Assembly: GCF_016405905.1 (NCBI RefSeq)
Contig: NZ_JAEFCB010000001.1
Location: 620,001-684,000, forward strand
Length of the DNA stretch: 64,000 bases
Direction of reading: 5' to 3'
Origin: Variovorax sp. IB41
GTDB lineage: Bacteria > Pseudomonadota > Gammaproteobacteria > Burkholderiales > Burkholderiaceae_C
Shown: piece by piece, positions 18,652 through 27,515 of the stretch
Layout: the number at the start of each line of letters is the position of its first letter
Numbering within the stretch: position 1 is the stretch's first letter
The notes under the pieces: model-generated
What the model saw: only the letters and a program-made list of their open reading frames with translations
Told to the model about the DNA's origin: nothing
The model's database searches: none
Made by a program: the position numbers and the translations under genes

Positions 18652-20999
18652 GCGGGCGCCGGTTCGATCGCGGGGAGATCGAAGGCGCTGACCCTGGGCG
18701 GGTCCACGCACTTCTCGATCTGGACCAGCACCGTCTGCGCGACCGAGGACTGCGTGAGGCGCGAGGTGCCCTTGTCCATCGTCACCACGTTGGGGTTGCC
18801 ATGTTTCTCGACGGAGCACGGTGCCGCGGGGTCCTCGGGGTCGAACCACGCACCGGTCGCCACCTGCAGCACGCCGGGCATCAGGTCGCACGAGATCACG
18901 GCCGATGCGAGGAAGGCGCCGCGGTCGTTGAAGACCTTCACCACATCGCCGGCAACGATGCCGCAGCGCTGCGCATCCGATGCGTGCAGGGCCAACGGCT
19001 CGCGGCCATCGACCTTCGTCGCGCGGCTGACGGCGCCCGCGTCCATCTGGCTGTGCAGCCGCCCCTTGGGCTGGTTCGACAGCAGGTGAAACGGAAAGCG
19101 CGCCGCGCTTTCGCCGCCGAGCCATTCGGCGGGCTCGAGCCACGCGGGGTGCGGCGGGCAGTCGTCGTAGCCGAAGGCCTCGATGCGGCGCGAGAAGAGC
19201 TCGATCTTTCCCGAGGGCGTGGCCAGCCTGTTCGCCACCGGATCGCCGCGAAAGGCCGAGAGAAAGAGCGGCGGCTCCGCGGCCATCGGGAATTCGTAGC
19301 TGCCCGCCTCCCAGAATTCGTCGAACGCCGGTGGCGAGAAACCCAGCGCGAAGGCGCGCTCCCGGGCCTGCACGTACATGTGGCGCAGCCACCCCATCTC
19401 GTCGCGCCCCTCGGTGTAGGCCTGCCTGAACCCCAGCCGCTCCGAAAGGTCCGCGAAGATGTCCATGTCGTTGCGCGCGCCGCCCACCGGATCGATGACC
19501 TGGCGCATCGCGATGTAGTGGCGCTGCAGGTCCGTCGCGAGGATGTCGTTGCGCTCCATGGTGGTCGTGGCCGGCAGCACGATGTCGGCGTACTTCGCGG
19601 GCGGGTTCCACCAGGGCTCGTGCACCACCACCATCTCGGGCTTGCGCCAGGCCTGCACGAAGCGGTTCAGGTGCGTGTTGTGGTGAAAGGGGTTGCCGCC
19701 CACGGAATAGATGAGCCGGATGTCCGGCATGCGGATCGTCGCGCCGTTGAATTCGAGTTCGCTGCCCGGGTTCAGCAGCATGTCGGCCACGCGCCCCACC
19801 GGCACGAAGCTGCGCACAGGGTTCTTGCCCAGCGAAAGCGTCGGGCGCGGAATGCCGTCGGGCCGGCTCGTCGTGATGCCGTTCACGGCGCCGAACCCGA
19901 GGCTGAAGCCGCCGCCGGGCAGCCCGATCTGCCCGAGCATCGAGGCGAGCGCCACGGTCGCCCACACCGGCTGCTCGCCGTGGTCGGCGCGCTGGATCGA
20001 CCAGGTGGTGGTCACCAGCGTGCGGCAACGCGCCATCCGCAATGCGAGATCCTCGATGGTCCGCGCCGGCACGCCGGTGATGGCCGACGCCCAGGCGGCG
20101 CTCTTGGCCACGCCGTCGTCCTGCCCGAGCAGGTAGCGCTCGAAAGCGCCATAGCCTTCGCAGTGCGTCGCAAGAAAGCCGGCATCGTGCAGGCCATGCG
20201 CGACCAGCGAATGCGCCATGCCGAGCATCATCGCGACGTCGGTGTTGGGGCGGATCGGAATCCAGTCCGCCTCGAGGCCCTCGGTCATATCGCTGCGCGA
20301 CGGGCTGATGTTGACGAAGCGCACGCGCGATGCGGCGGCGCGTTCGATCCAGCGGGCGTTGTCGTGCGTCACGGCGCCGCCGGCGTCGATCTGCATGTTC
20401 TTCGTGTGCGCGCCGCCGAACATCACCACGAGTTCGGAGTGCGCGACGATCGAGGGCCACGGCATCACCATCGCGGTGATGTCGTTGTCGCCGGTGACGT
20501 AGGGCATCACGCCCAGCGCGGCGCCGAAACTGTGGTTGCCGCGCTTGTCGACGTAGCCGCCGAAGAGGCCGAGAAAGCGCTTGAGCACGCTGGGCGAATG
20601 GTGCAGGCGTCCCGCGCTCGCCCAGCCGTAGGACCCGCCATAGATCGACTCGTTGCCGTGCTCCGACTTGATGCGCTGCATGCCGTCCACGATGAGGTCC
20701 AGCGCGGTGTCCCAGGACACGGGCACGAAGGCTTCCGAGCCCCGGCCCTGCGCCGATCGCTCCCGGTTTTTCAGGTACCCCGAGCGGACGTAGGGGCGGT
20801 CGATCCGCAGCGGGCTGCGCACCATGTCGGGCAGGCTGCGGATGAGCGCGGTGGGCGCCGGATCGTTGGCGAAAGGAACGGTCGGGCCGATCTCGCCGGA
20901 CGCCGACACCTCGACCGAATACACGCCCCAGTGCGAGGCCGTCTGGATGGTTCTGTTCGCAGCGGTCGTCATGGGGCGCGCTCGTTCTGCATGCCTCAT
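18600..20999 (-). CDS. molybdopterin oxidoreductase, BisC/TMAO-reductase-like (DMSO reductase family)
   Basis: A protein of about 799 residues (ATG 20999, overlapping the previous stop) or 790 (ATG 20972). There is no CxxC cluster at the N-terminus, so it lacks the 4Fe-4S centre of formate dehydrogenase types. The segment SYGWASAGRLHHSP is characteristic of the BisC/TorA/DorA subfamily that reduces S- or N-oxides. No Tat signal is visible, so it is probably cytoplasmic like BisC. It is the last gene of a six-gene operon and overlaps manC at its 3' end. The substrate is unknown. Confidence 0.85.
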   Translation of the reverse strand: MRHAERARPMTTAANRTIQTASHWGVYSVEVSASGEIGPTVPFANDPAPTALIRSLPDMVRSPLRIDRPYVRSGYLKNRERSAQGRGSEAFVPVSWDTALDLIVDGMQRIKSEHGNESIYGGSYGWASAGRLHHSPSVLKRFLGLFGGYVDKRGNHSFGAALGVMPYVTGDNDITAMVMPWPSIVAHSELVVMFGGAHTKNMQIDAGGAVTHDNARWIERAAASRVRFVNISPSRSDMTEGLEADWIPIRPNTDVAMMLGMAHSLVAHGLHDAGFLATHCEGYGAFERYLLGQDDGVAKSAAWASAITGVPARTIEDLALRMARCRTLVTTTWSIQRADHGEQPVWATVALASMLGQIGLPGGGFSLGFGAVNGITTSRPDGIPRPTLSLGKNPVRSFVPVGRVADMLLNPGSELEFNGATIRMPDIRLIYSVGGNPFHHNTHLNRFVQAWRKPEMVVVHEPWWNPPAKYADIVLPATTTMERNDILATDLQRHYIAMRQVIDPVGGARNDMDIFADLSERLGFRQAYTEGRDEMGWLRHMYVQARERAFALGFSPPAFDEFWEAGSYEFPMAAEPPLFLSAFRGDPVANRLATPSGKIELFSRRIEAFGYDDCPPHPAWLEPAEWLGGESAARFPFHLLSNQPKGRLHSQMDAGAVSRATKVDGREPLALHASDAQRCGIVAGDVVKVFNDRGAFLASAVISCDLMPGVLQVATGAWFDPEDPAAPCSVEKHGNPNVVTMDKGTSRLTQSSVAQTVLVQIEKCVDPPRVSAFDLPAIEPAPAQAAALTPASATGGITG

Positions 21000-21802
21000 T
21001 CCTGGCGCACGAGGTAGTCGCGCAGCCACTGGCTGCAATGGCTCGCGCCCTCGACCGGCCAGAGCACCTTGACCACCGTGTCGCCGCGATGAATCTCGAT
21101 GCAGATGTCCGTCGACTCGCGCTTGTGCGAACGGCCGAACCAGCGCGACCACCAGGTGTCGACCGGTGCCGCAGCTTCGTGCTGCACGACGACCGGTGGT
21201 GCGGGCCGCGGCGCGTCGATCGAAGTGTCGATCGGCCGGGCCACAGGCGGGCGAGCAACCGGCGGCGAGGCAGGCGTCGCCACCGGCGCCTTCGCTGCCG
21301 CCGGCGGCTTCGCAGGCGCTTGCGTCACCTTGACGCCGCTGGCCGCCGCGTCGCTCGTGCCCGTGATCCGCGCCACGAGCTTTTCGGTGAACTCGTCCCA
21401 CATGCGGTCGGCCTTGGTCTTCATCGCGCTCAGCCCGAAGGTGCCCAGGCGGCCCAGCACATCCACCTTCACAAGGATGCGCAGTTCGGTCTGGCCGTCG
21501 GGCTGCTCGGCCAGGAAGATCTCGCTGGTCTGCTTGAGCGAACTGGCCACCGACGTGTCTTCACCCGTGCCTTCGGTTCGCAGGTAGTGCGGCGCGCGCT
21601 GCTCGACGATGGTGGTCCTGAGCTTGAACTTCGCGCTGATGAACGAGACCTTCACCTTGATCTCGGCGATGTACTCGACGTCGCTGATGACCTGGATGGA
21701 CTGCATGCCGGGCACGCAGCCGCCCATCACCTGGGGATCGAGCAGGAGTTCCCACACGCGGCTCGCGGGGGCGGGAACGACAACGGTTTTTTCAATTTCC
21801 AC
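20996..21802 (-). CDS. CoxG-like SRPBCC protein with C-terminal extension
   Basis: A 268-residue protein. I chose GTG 21802 (VEIEKTVVVPAP), which has GGAGAAG upstream and overlaps the preceding 2Fe-2S gene by 11 bp; a TTG at 21823 is an alternative. The first 150 residues are a SRPBCC/CoxG domain (VVVPAPASRVWELLLDP, MGGCVPGM). A Pro/Ala-rich linker and a conserved-looking C-terminal segment (ICIEIHRGDTVVKVLWP) follow. CoxG-type proteins accompany xanthine-oxidase-family enzymes and may help maturation or membrane attachment. Confidence 0.82.
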   Translation of the reverse strand: MEIEKTVVVPAPASRVWELLLDPQVMGGCVPGMQSIQVISDVEYIAEIKVKVSFISAKFKLRTTIVEQRAPHYLRTEGTGEDTSVASSLKQTSEIFLAEQPDGQTELRILVKVDVLGRLGTFGLSAMKTKADRMWDEFTEKLVARITGTSDAAASGVKVTQAPAKPPAAAKAPVATPASPPVARPPVARPIDTSIDAPRPAPPVVVQHEAAAPVDTWWSRWFGRSHKRESTDICIEIHRGDTVVKVLWPVEGASHCSQWLRDYLVRQE

Positions 21803-22268
21803 GCATCTTCTCCGCGGCAACAAGAATGGATTCGACGATCTGGGTGTAGCCGGTGCAGCGGCAGAGGTTGCCGTTGAGCCCGTGGCGCACCTGGTCTTCG
21901 GAGGGCGACGGGTTCTGCGCCAGCATGGCGCAGGAGGTCATGAGGAAGCCGGGCGTGCAGTAGCCGCATTGCAGGCCGCCGCAAGCCATGAAGCTTTCCT
22001 GCAGGGGATGCAGCGCCTCGCCCGCCGAGAGGCCCTCGACCGTCGTGATGCTGCGGCCGTCCACCTGCACCGCGAGCATCAGGCAGGACTTGACGACCTC
22101 GCCGTCCAGATGGACCGAGCACGCGCCGCAGATGCCGGTTTCGCAGCCGCGCTTGGTGCCGGTCAGGTGCAGGTCGTCGCGCAGGAAATCGCTCAGGAGG
22201 CGCGGGGACGGCACCTGCACCGCGTGGACTTCACCGTTCACGGTGATTTGGATGTCATGTTGGCTCAC
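21792..22268 (-). CDS. molybdenum hydroxylase 2Fe-2S subunit (CoxS-like)
   Basis: A 158-residue iron-sulfur subunit. It starts with GTG at 22268, overlapping the FAD-subunit stop (GTGA). The plant-type cluster is CETGICGACSVHLDGEVVKSC (cysteines in CxxxxCxxC form), and the second cluster is CGYCTPGF with NGNLCRCTGY. Both [2Fe-2S] sites are complete. It passes electrons from the molybdenum centre to the FAD subunit. Confidence 0.93.
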   Translation of the reverse strand: MSQHDIQITVNGEVHAVQVPSPRLLSDFLRDDLHLTGTKRGCETGICGACSVHLDGEVVKSCLMLAVQVDGRSITTVEGLSAGEALHPLQESFMACGGLQCGYCTPGFLMTSCAMLAQNPSPSEDQVRHGLNGNLCRCTGYTQIVESILVAAEKMRGN

Positions 22269-23146
22269 GGCCTGGCTCCTTCTTCGTTGTCCAGCCCGAA
22301 CACTTCGAGCAGGGTTCGCCGGGCGACCACGCGCACCATGTCGCGCCGGTACTCGGCCGCGCCGCGCAGGTCGGACACGGGCTCGATGTCGGCGGCCACG
22401 ATGTCGGCGGCCTCGGCGATGCGCTCGGCCGTCGCCTCGCCCTCCGCGAGAAAGGCTTCCGCCCTTCTCAGCCGCAGCGGGATCGGCGTCGAGGCGCCGA
22501 CCGCGATGCGAATGTCCTCCCATGCCGCGCCGCTGCGGCGCGCCGATGCGGCCACGCTCGCAAGGGGCCGGTGCTCGGCCGCGGTGCGCAGGAACCGCGA
22601 GTACACGCCCGCGGTGCCAGGCTGGGGCGGCGCGATCCGGATCTCCGACAGGATCTCGTCCGGCGCCAGCGCGGTCGTGTAGTAGTCGACGAGAAACGCC
22701 TCGATGCCCATCACCCGGTCGCCCTGCGTGCCGGTAACGACCACTTCGGCGTCCAGTGCCATGAGACAGCCCGGCGGATCGGTCGCGGGATCGGCGTAGC
22801 AGAGATTGCCGCCGATGGTTCCCTGGTTGCGCACCTGCGGGTTGGCCACGCGCGATGCCATGCTCGCGAGCATCGGGTAGTGCGCCTGCACGAGCGGCGA
22901 GCGCGCGACCTCGGCGTGCAGCGTGAGCGCGCCGATGCGCAGGCCCTGGGTCTCGTCGTACGCAATGCCCTTCAGGCTCCCCAGCGTGCCCAGCGAGACG
23001 AGGTGCGTGGGCGTCAGCATGCGCTGGCGCATCGCCAGCATCAGCGCGGTGCCGCCCGCGATGACGCGGCATTCGTCGCCCAGATCGGCCAGCATGTGGG
23101 TCGCCTCGGACACCGACACGGGCTGCAGGAAATCGAAATCACGCAC
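22265..23146 (-). CDS. molybdenum hydroxylase FAD subunit (CoxM-like)
   Basis: A 293-residue FAD subunit starting with GTG at 23146 (VRDFDFLQPVSV), overlapping the large-subunit stop by 8 bp. The FAD-binding motifs are VIAGGTALMLAMRQ and NQGTIGGNLCYADPATD. The C-terminal CO dehydrogenase FAD domain runs to the end. The longer open frame upstream is a shadow of the large-subunit gene. Confidence 0.92.
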   Translation of the reverse strand: MRDFDFLQPVSVSEATHMLADLGDECRVIAGGTALMLAMRQRMLTPTHLVSLGTLGSLKGIAYDETQGLRIGALTLHAEVARSPLVQAHYPMLASMASRVANPQVRNQGTIGGNLCYADPATDPPGCLMALDAEVVVTGTQGDRVMGIEAFLVDYYTTALAPDEILSEIRIAPPQPGTAGVYSRFLRTAAEHRPLASVAASARRSGAAWEDIRIAVGASTPIPLRLRRAEAFLAEGEATAERIAEAADIVAADIEPVSDLRGAAEYRRDMVRVVARRTLLEVFGLDNEEGARP

Positions 23147-25445
23147 CGGCGGCCTCCTTCTTCTCGCGCAGGGCGGCGAGTATTTTTTCGGGCGTGATCG
23201 GCAGGTCGACGATGCGCACGCCGATGGCGTCGTACACCGCGTTCGCGATCGCGGGCGCGCCCGGAAGAATCGCCGTCTCGCTCGCGCCCTTGGCGCCGTA
23301 GGGACCGTTCGGGTCGTTCGATTCGACGAAGCCGCCGCGCAGCATGGGCACGGCATCGGCCGTGGGCATCGTGTAGTCGGCGAAGTTGCCGTTCGCGATG
23401 CGGCCCGCCTCCAGGTGCAGTTGCTCGTACAGCGCCCAGCCGAAGGCCTGCACCGTCGCGCCGTTGGTCTGGCCGTGGATGGCCATGGGGTTGAGCGCCT
23501 TGCCGCAGTCGTCCGACACGAAGCTCTCGACGACGGTGACCTGCCCCGTCTCCGTGTCGACCTCCACCTCGACCGCCTGCGCCGCGAACGAATAGGCCGG
23601 CGCGATGTTGCCGTAGACCTTGTCGTCGTGCATCGTGGTCTTCGCGTCCCACGTCGCGCTCACCTGGATGGCCTCGCCGCCATGGCGCCACACATGCTGC
23701 CGCGCGAGATCGCCGATGGTGAGCCGGCGGTCGGCCGCCTCGCGCACGTGGACGGCGCCGTCGGTCATGTCGAGCGCGTCGGCCGGCACCTCGAGCAGCT
23801 CGGCGGCCAGCGCGAGGAGCTTCGCCTTCGCTTTGCGGGCCGCTTCGATGGCGGCGTTGCCCGCGACGATGGTCACGCGCGATGCGAGCGAGCCGATGGC
23901 GAAGGGCGCGACGTCGGTGTCGGGCGCCATCACGTGCACGTGCGAGAGCGGAATGGCCAGCTCGTGCGCGACGATCTGGCTGAGCATGGTCATCGCGCCC
24001 TGCCCCATGTCGCATTCGCCGCTGTGGACGACGACGCGGCCGTCTTCATTGATCTTCACGACCACGGTCGAGCCGTCCCAATTGCCGATGGTGCGGTTGC
24101 CGCTCACGTGCATGGCCGCGGCCATGCCTACGCCGCGGCGCTTGGCGCTGCCCGCCGCGGGGCCCTTCCTCGGCTCGCCCCAGCGCAGCGCGCGCGTCGC
24201 CTGGTCGATGCATTCGACCAGGCCGGTGCTCGCGACCTGCCAGCCGTGCACCGACACCTCGCCCGCGCCGATGGCGTTTTTCTTGTGGAGCTCGGCCGGG
24301 TCGAGCCCGAGCTGCCCGGCCATCGTGTGGATGTGGCTGTTCAGCGCGAACAGCATCTGCGTGCCGCCGAAGCCGCGGAAGGCGCCGTGCGGCGGCGTGT
24401 GGGTGTAGACCATGGTGGCGTGGGAGCGCACGTTCTTCAGGCGGTGCATGTTGTCGCTGCGCATGGCGCTCACGTGCATCACCTCGGAGGCCAGGCCCGC
24501 GTAGGCGCCGCAGTCCGCGACGATGCGCACGTCCTTCGCGACGATGAGGCCCTCGCGCGTCATGCCCAGCTTGAGCGTGATGCGCTCGGGCAGGCTCGTC
24601 GGGCACGCGAGAAAGTCTTCGAGCCGGTTGTTGACCAGCCGCACCGGCTTGCCGGTCTTCACCGCGAGCAGGCCGGCGACCAACTGGTTCGCGTCCTCCA
24701 CGATCTTGCCGCCGAAGCCGCCGCCGGTCGTCGACTGGATCACGCGGACGGTGGATACGGGCCGCTCCAGTGCCGCGGCCAGACGCGCGCGGGCGAGGAA
24801 CGCGGATTGCGTGGAGGTCCAAACGACCAGGCGCCCTTCCGCATCGAGCATGGCGACCGAGCCCATCGGCTCCAGGTAGCCCGGGTACTGCGCATGGGTC
24901 GTGTAGGTGGCTTCGTGAATCAGGTGAGCCTCCGCGAAACCTTCGTCGACGCTGCCGCGCTCGAAGCGGATCTCGTGCGCGATGTTGTCCTTGCGGCCGT
25001 CGTGAATGTTCGGAGCCTCCTCGTCGAGTGCCTCCTCGGGCAGCAGCACGGCGGGGAGTTCTTCATACTCGATGCGGATCAGGTCGAGCGCGTCCCGTGC
25101 GATCTCCTCGGAGGTCGCGGCCACGGCGGCGACCTCTTCGCCGCAGAAGCGCACCACGCCCTCCGCAAGAATGCGCCGCTCCTTGTGGCTCACGCCCCAG
25201 AGCGCGCGCGGGGCGTCGGCGCCGGTCAGCACCGCCTTGACGCCGGGCAGCGCCAGTGCCTCGGCGGTGTCCACCGAGACGATGCGCGCATGCGGGTAGG
25301 GGCTGCGCAGGACCTTGCCGTGCAGCATGCCCGCGACCTTGATGTCGCCCGCGTACTGCGCCTTGCCGAGCACTTTGGCGCGCGCCGTGACCTGCGGCGT
25401 GTCGCGCCCCAGGGTCGATTGCGTCGTCGTGGTCATGGGGATCAT
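23139..25445 (-). CDS. xanthine-oxidase-family molybdopterin-binding large subunit
   Basis: A 768-residue large subunit. It contains TTGGGFGGKI, PPHGAFRGFGGTQ, GQGAMTMLSQIVAHEL, a near-C-terminal GAKGASETA with the catalytic Glu, and SSGxQ-like cofactor contacts. The aerobic CO dehydrogenase loop AYxCSYR is absent: at that place the protein has GAFRGFG, as in xanthine dehydrogenase and 4-hydroxybenzoyl-CoA reductase. It is therefore a hydroxylase of an unknown aromatic or heterocyclic substrate, not a CO oxidiser. ATG 25436 is an alternative start. Confidence 0.9.
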   Translation of the reverse strand: MIPMTTTTQSTLGRDTPQVTARAKVLGKAQYAGDIKVAGMLHGKVLRSPYPHARIVSVDTAEALALPGVKAVLTGADAPRALWGVSHKERRILAEGVVRFCGEEVAAVAATSEEIARDALDLIRIEYEELPAVLLPEEALDEEAPNIHDGRKDNIAHEIRFERGSVDEGFAEAHLIHEATYTTHAQYPGYLEPMGSVAMLDAEGRLVVWTSTQSAFLARARLAAALERPVSTVRVIQSTTGGGFGGKIVEDANQLVAGLLAVKTGKPVRLVNNRLEDFLACPTSLPERITLKLGMTREGLIVAKDVRIVADCGAYAGLASEVMHVSAMRSDNMHRLKNVRSHATMVYTHTPPHGAFRGFGGTQMLFALNSHIHTMAGQLGLDPAELHKKNAIGAGEVSVHGWQVASTGLVECIDQATRALRWGEPRKGPAAGSAKRRGVGMAAAMHVSGNRTIGNWDGSTVVVKINEDGRVVVHSGECDMGQGAMTMLSQIVAHELAIPLSHVHVMAPDTDVAPFAIGSLASRVTIVAGNAAIEAARKAKAKLLALAAELLEVPADALDMTDGAVHVREAADRRLTIGDLARQHVWRHGGEAIQVSATWDAKTTMHDDKVYGNIAPAYSFAAQAVEVEVDTETGQVTVVESFVSDDCGKALNPMAIHGQTNGATVQAFGWALYEQLHLEAGRIANGNFADYTMPTADAVPMLRGGFVESNDPNGPYGAKGASETAILPGAPAIANAVYDAIGVRIVDLPITPEKILAALREKKEAAGA

Positions 25446-25451
25446 GGGGGC

Positions 25452-26444
25452 TCAGTCCGCCTGGATGTTCAGGTCCCTGATGACCTTGGCCAGGCGCTCG
25501 TAGTCGGAGGCGTTGACCCTGGCCATCGCGGCGGGCGGCCCGCCGACCGGCGCCGCGCCGAAGGTGCCCATCTTGGCGATCACGTCGGGCATCCTGAGCA
25601 CCTCGTTGAGGTTGGCGTTCAGCAGGTTCACCACCGCGGCCGGCGTGTTGCGCGGCGCGAAGAAGCCGTTCCATGCGCCCGAGTCGATGTCCTTGTAGCC
25701 CAGCTCGGCGAGCGTGGGCACGTTCGGCAGCAGCGGGGAGCGCTTCGCGTCCGAGATGGCGAGCGCGACCAGCTTGCCCGTGGCGATGTACTGGGCCACC
25801 GGGCCGAGCGTCACGTAGGCCAGCGGAATGTGCCCCGCAACCACGTCGGTGACCGACGGCGCCACGCCGCGGTAGGGCACGTGCTGCACCTGGATGCCGG
25901 CCGACCGGTTGAGCCACTCGCCCGCGATGTGCATCGGCGAGCCGGCGCCCGGCGTGCCGTACGACAGCGGCTTGCCCGCCTTCGATTGCGCCACCAGGTC
26001 CGCCACGCTCCTGATGCCGGAGGCCGGGTTCGCGACCAGCAGCACCGCCTGGTTGGCCGAGTGGATCACGGGCGTGAAGCCGTTGACCACGTCGTACGAA
26101 GCCGCGGGCGCGAGCTTCATGACCAGCGGCGCGGTGGTGAACGGGTTGGGCGTGAACAGCAACGTGTAGCCGTCCGGCGCCGCGCGGCCCACGTAGGTGT
26201 TGCCGACCGTGCCGCCCGCGCCGGGCCGGTTGTCCACGATCACGGACTGGCCCAGGCGCGCCTGCAGCTTCTCGGCGAAGAGGCGCGCCATGGCGTCGGT
26301 GTCGCCGCCGGCCGGGTACGAGACGACGATGGTGATGGGCTTGGTCGGGTAGGCCGGCGCCGGGGCCTGGGCGTGCACCGCACTTCCCCAGAGTCCTCCC
26401 GCAAGAACACCCAGGGCAAGGAACAATTGACGGCTGACTTTCAT
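25452..26444 (-). CDS. Bug/TctC-type periplasmic substrate-binding protein
   Basis: A 330-residue protein. I chose ATG 26444 (MKVSRQLFLALG), which gives a normal signal peptide cleaved near VHAQA. The Bug fold motifs YPTKPITIVVSYPAGGDTD, RPGAGGTVG and DGYTLLF are present. Such proteins are abundant in Burkholderiales and usually bind carboxylates. It heads the molybdoenzyme operon, so it may bind the substrate of that pathway; no TctA/TctB membrane genes are nearby. Confidence 0.9.
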   Translation of the reverse strand: MKVSRQLFLALGVLAGGLWGSAVHAQAPAPAYPTKPITIVVSYPAGGDTDAMARLFAEKLQARLGQSVIVDNRPGAGGTVGNTYVGRAAPDGYTLLFTPNPFTTAPLVMKLAPAASYDVVNGFTPVIHSANQAVLLVANPASGIRSVADLVAQSKAGKPLSYGTPGAGSPMHIAGEWLNRSAGIQVQHVPYRGVAPSVTDVVAGHIPLAYVTLGPVAQYIATGKLVALAISDAKRSPLLPNVPTLAELGYKDIDSGAWNGFFAPRNTPAAVVNLLNANLNEVLRMPDVIAKMGTFGAAPVGGPPAAMARVNASDYERLAKVIRDLNIQAD

Positions 26445-26700
26445 CTTGGAGCTTTCATAGGGAGCGCGCGCCGGGACGATCGAGGCGGAACGGCACAACA
26501 CCCGAGCCAACATCTGGACTACACTGACGTTTCATATATGGAACATCGAACCGTATTTGAAACGTTGACGCATCGTAAAATGAAGCTGTTGATCAATCAA
26601 CCAAGTGAAACTTCGAATTGACATTCGAATTTTTTCTTTTAGGCAAGTAATAAATAAGTGTGATCGCGGGCGAAGGCCCGCCTCATCGACGAGACAACCC
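26445..26700. promoter_or_regulatory. divergent promoter region with inverted-repeat operator candidate
   Basis: This 256-bp A/T-rich gap lies between the operon start and the MarR gene. It contains perfect 8-bp arms ACGTTTCA (26527-26534) and TGAAACGT (26558-26565), centre to centre 31 bp, about three helical turns. Further down, TTCGAATT occurs twice close together near 26625-26640. The arms are good candidates for MarR binding that regulates both directions. Confidence 0.55.
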
Positions 26701-27252
26701 ATGCAAGACGACGCCCTGACCGAGCGCTCCGCCCTCCCACCCGCAGTGCCCACCGACCCGTGGTCCGGGCTCGACGAATCGGGCGACAACCTCACCGTCG
26801 ACAACTTCATCACCACCGTGATGAGCCAGACCGTGAACGCGCTGCGCCGAGTGACGACGCTGCCCTACGCCAGGCGCTTCGGGCTCACGGTGTCGGAGTG
26901 GCGCATCCTGTCGCTGATGGCGCATGCGCGCTCGTTGCCGTTCGCGGAGCTGGTCGTGCAATCGACCTCCGACAAGGCGCTCGTGAGCCGCACGCTGCGC
27001 CTGCTCGAGCAGCGCGGCCTGGTGGCGCTGGAGGCCGAAGGCCCCGCGCCGAGGAAACGGCTCACCTGCAACATCACGCCCGCCGGCGAGGCGCTGCATG
27101 CACAGGTCATCCCGGTCGCGCGCAAGGCGCAGGCATCGATGATCCAGCTCATGACGCCGGAGGAGCGCCGCGTGATGTACGTCGCCCTCAAGCGCATTCA
27201 TCGCCAGTGCCTGGAAGTCGACGCCTCCGCCGGCGAGGACGAAGAAAGCTAG
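26701..27252 (+). CDS. MarR-family transcriptional regulator
   Basis: A 183-residue protein from ATG 26701 (GTG 26605 would add an unlikely 32-residue extension). The winged HTH covers about residues 50-130: RRFGLTVSEWRILSLM, then SDKALVSRTLRLLEQRGLV and RKRLTCNITPAGEAL. It is divergent from the Bug/molybdoenzyme operon and probably represses it, responding to a pathway compound. Confidence 0.88.
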   Translation: MQDDALTERSALPPAVPTDPWSGLDESGDNLTVDNFITTVMSQTVNALRRVTTLPYARRFGLTVSEWRILSLMAHARSLPFAELVVQSTSDKALVSRTLRLLEQRGLVALEAEGPAPRKRLTCNITPAGEALHAQVIPVARKAQASMIQLMTPEERRVMYVALKRIHRQCLEVDASAGEDEES

Positions 27253-27336
27253 GGCAATCCCCGCCGCCGGCGGGCTTGGAAGCCGCCGCGGCAGGCTCGT
27301 ACAATGACCGCCGCTTCGCGCTCAGGCGCGCAGCAC

Positions 27337-27430
27337 ACGCTAGGGGTGTCGAACCGGAATCCGTTCCGGGGCTGACTGAGAGAGTCCCTTTGAACCTGAC
27401 TGAGGTAATCCTCGCGCAGGGAAGCTGGTC
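27337..27430 (+). ncRNA. TPP riboswitch (THI element)
   Basis: The conserved blocks are present in order: TAGGGGTGTC at 27341, CTGACTGAGAG near 27372, CCCTTTGAACCTGA around 27387 and GGTAATCCTCGCGCAGGGAAGCTGG read in part at 27403-27427. They form the pyrimidine- and pyrophosphate-sensing arms of the TPP aptamer. The start of cytX is 86 bp downstream. It should reduce CytX expression when thiamine pyrophosphate is plentiful. Confidence 0.92.
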
Positions 27431-27515
27431 CGGCGGCCTGTCACGTTGTCTCGCGTGGCGGCAGCGCTGCCGGAGCCTCGCCCACCTGCCAAACCTTTTG
27501 CACTGGAGCAAACGG

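Noticed and set aside
17172..21017. 1281-codon plus-strand ORF
   Set aside because: It crosses the convergent manC/molybdoenzyme genes in another frame and has no recognisable motif.
16300..21258. 1652-codon minus-strand ORF
   Set aside because: It is the out-of-frame shadow of the regulator, kinase, manC and molybdoenzyme genes, very Arg/His-rich and without domain signal; the high GC removes stops.
23139..25445. Aerobic carbon monoxide dehydrogenase
   Set aside because: The AYxCSYR active-site loop needed for CuMo-CO dehydrogenase is not present; the protein has GAFRGFG.
22923..26621. 1232-codon plus-strand ORF
   Set aside because: Antisense shadow of the molybdenum hydroxylase genes, whose cofactor motifs are all intact on the minus strand.
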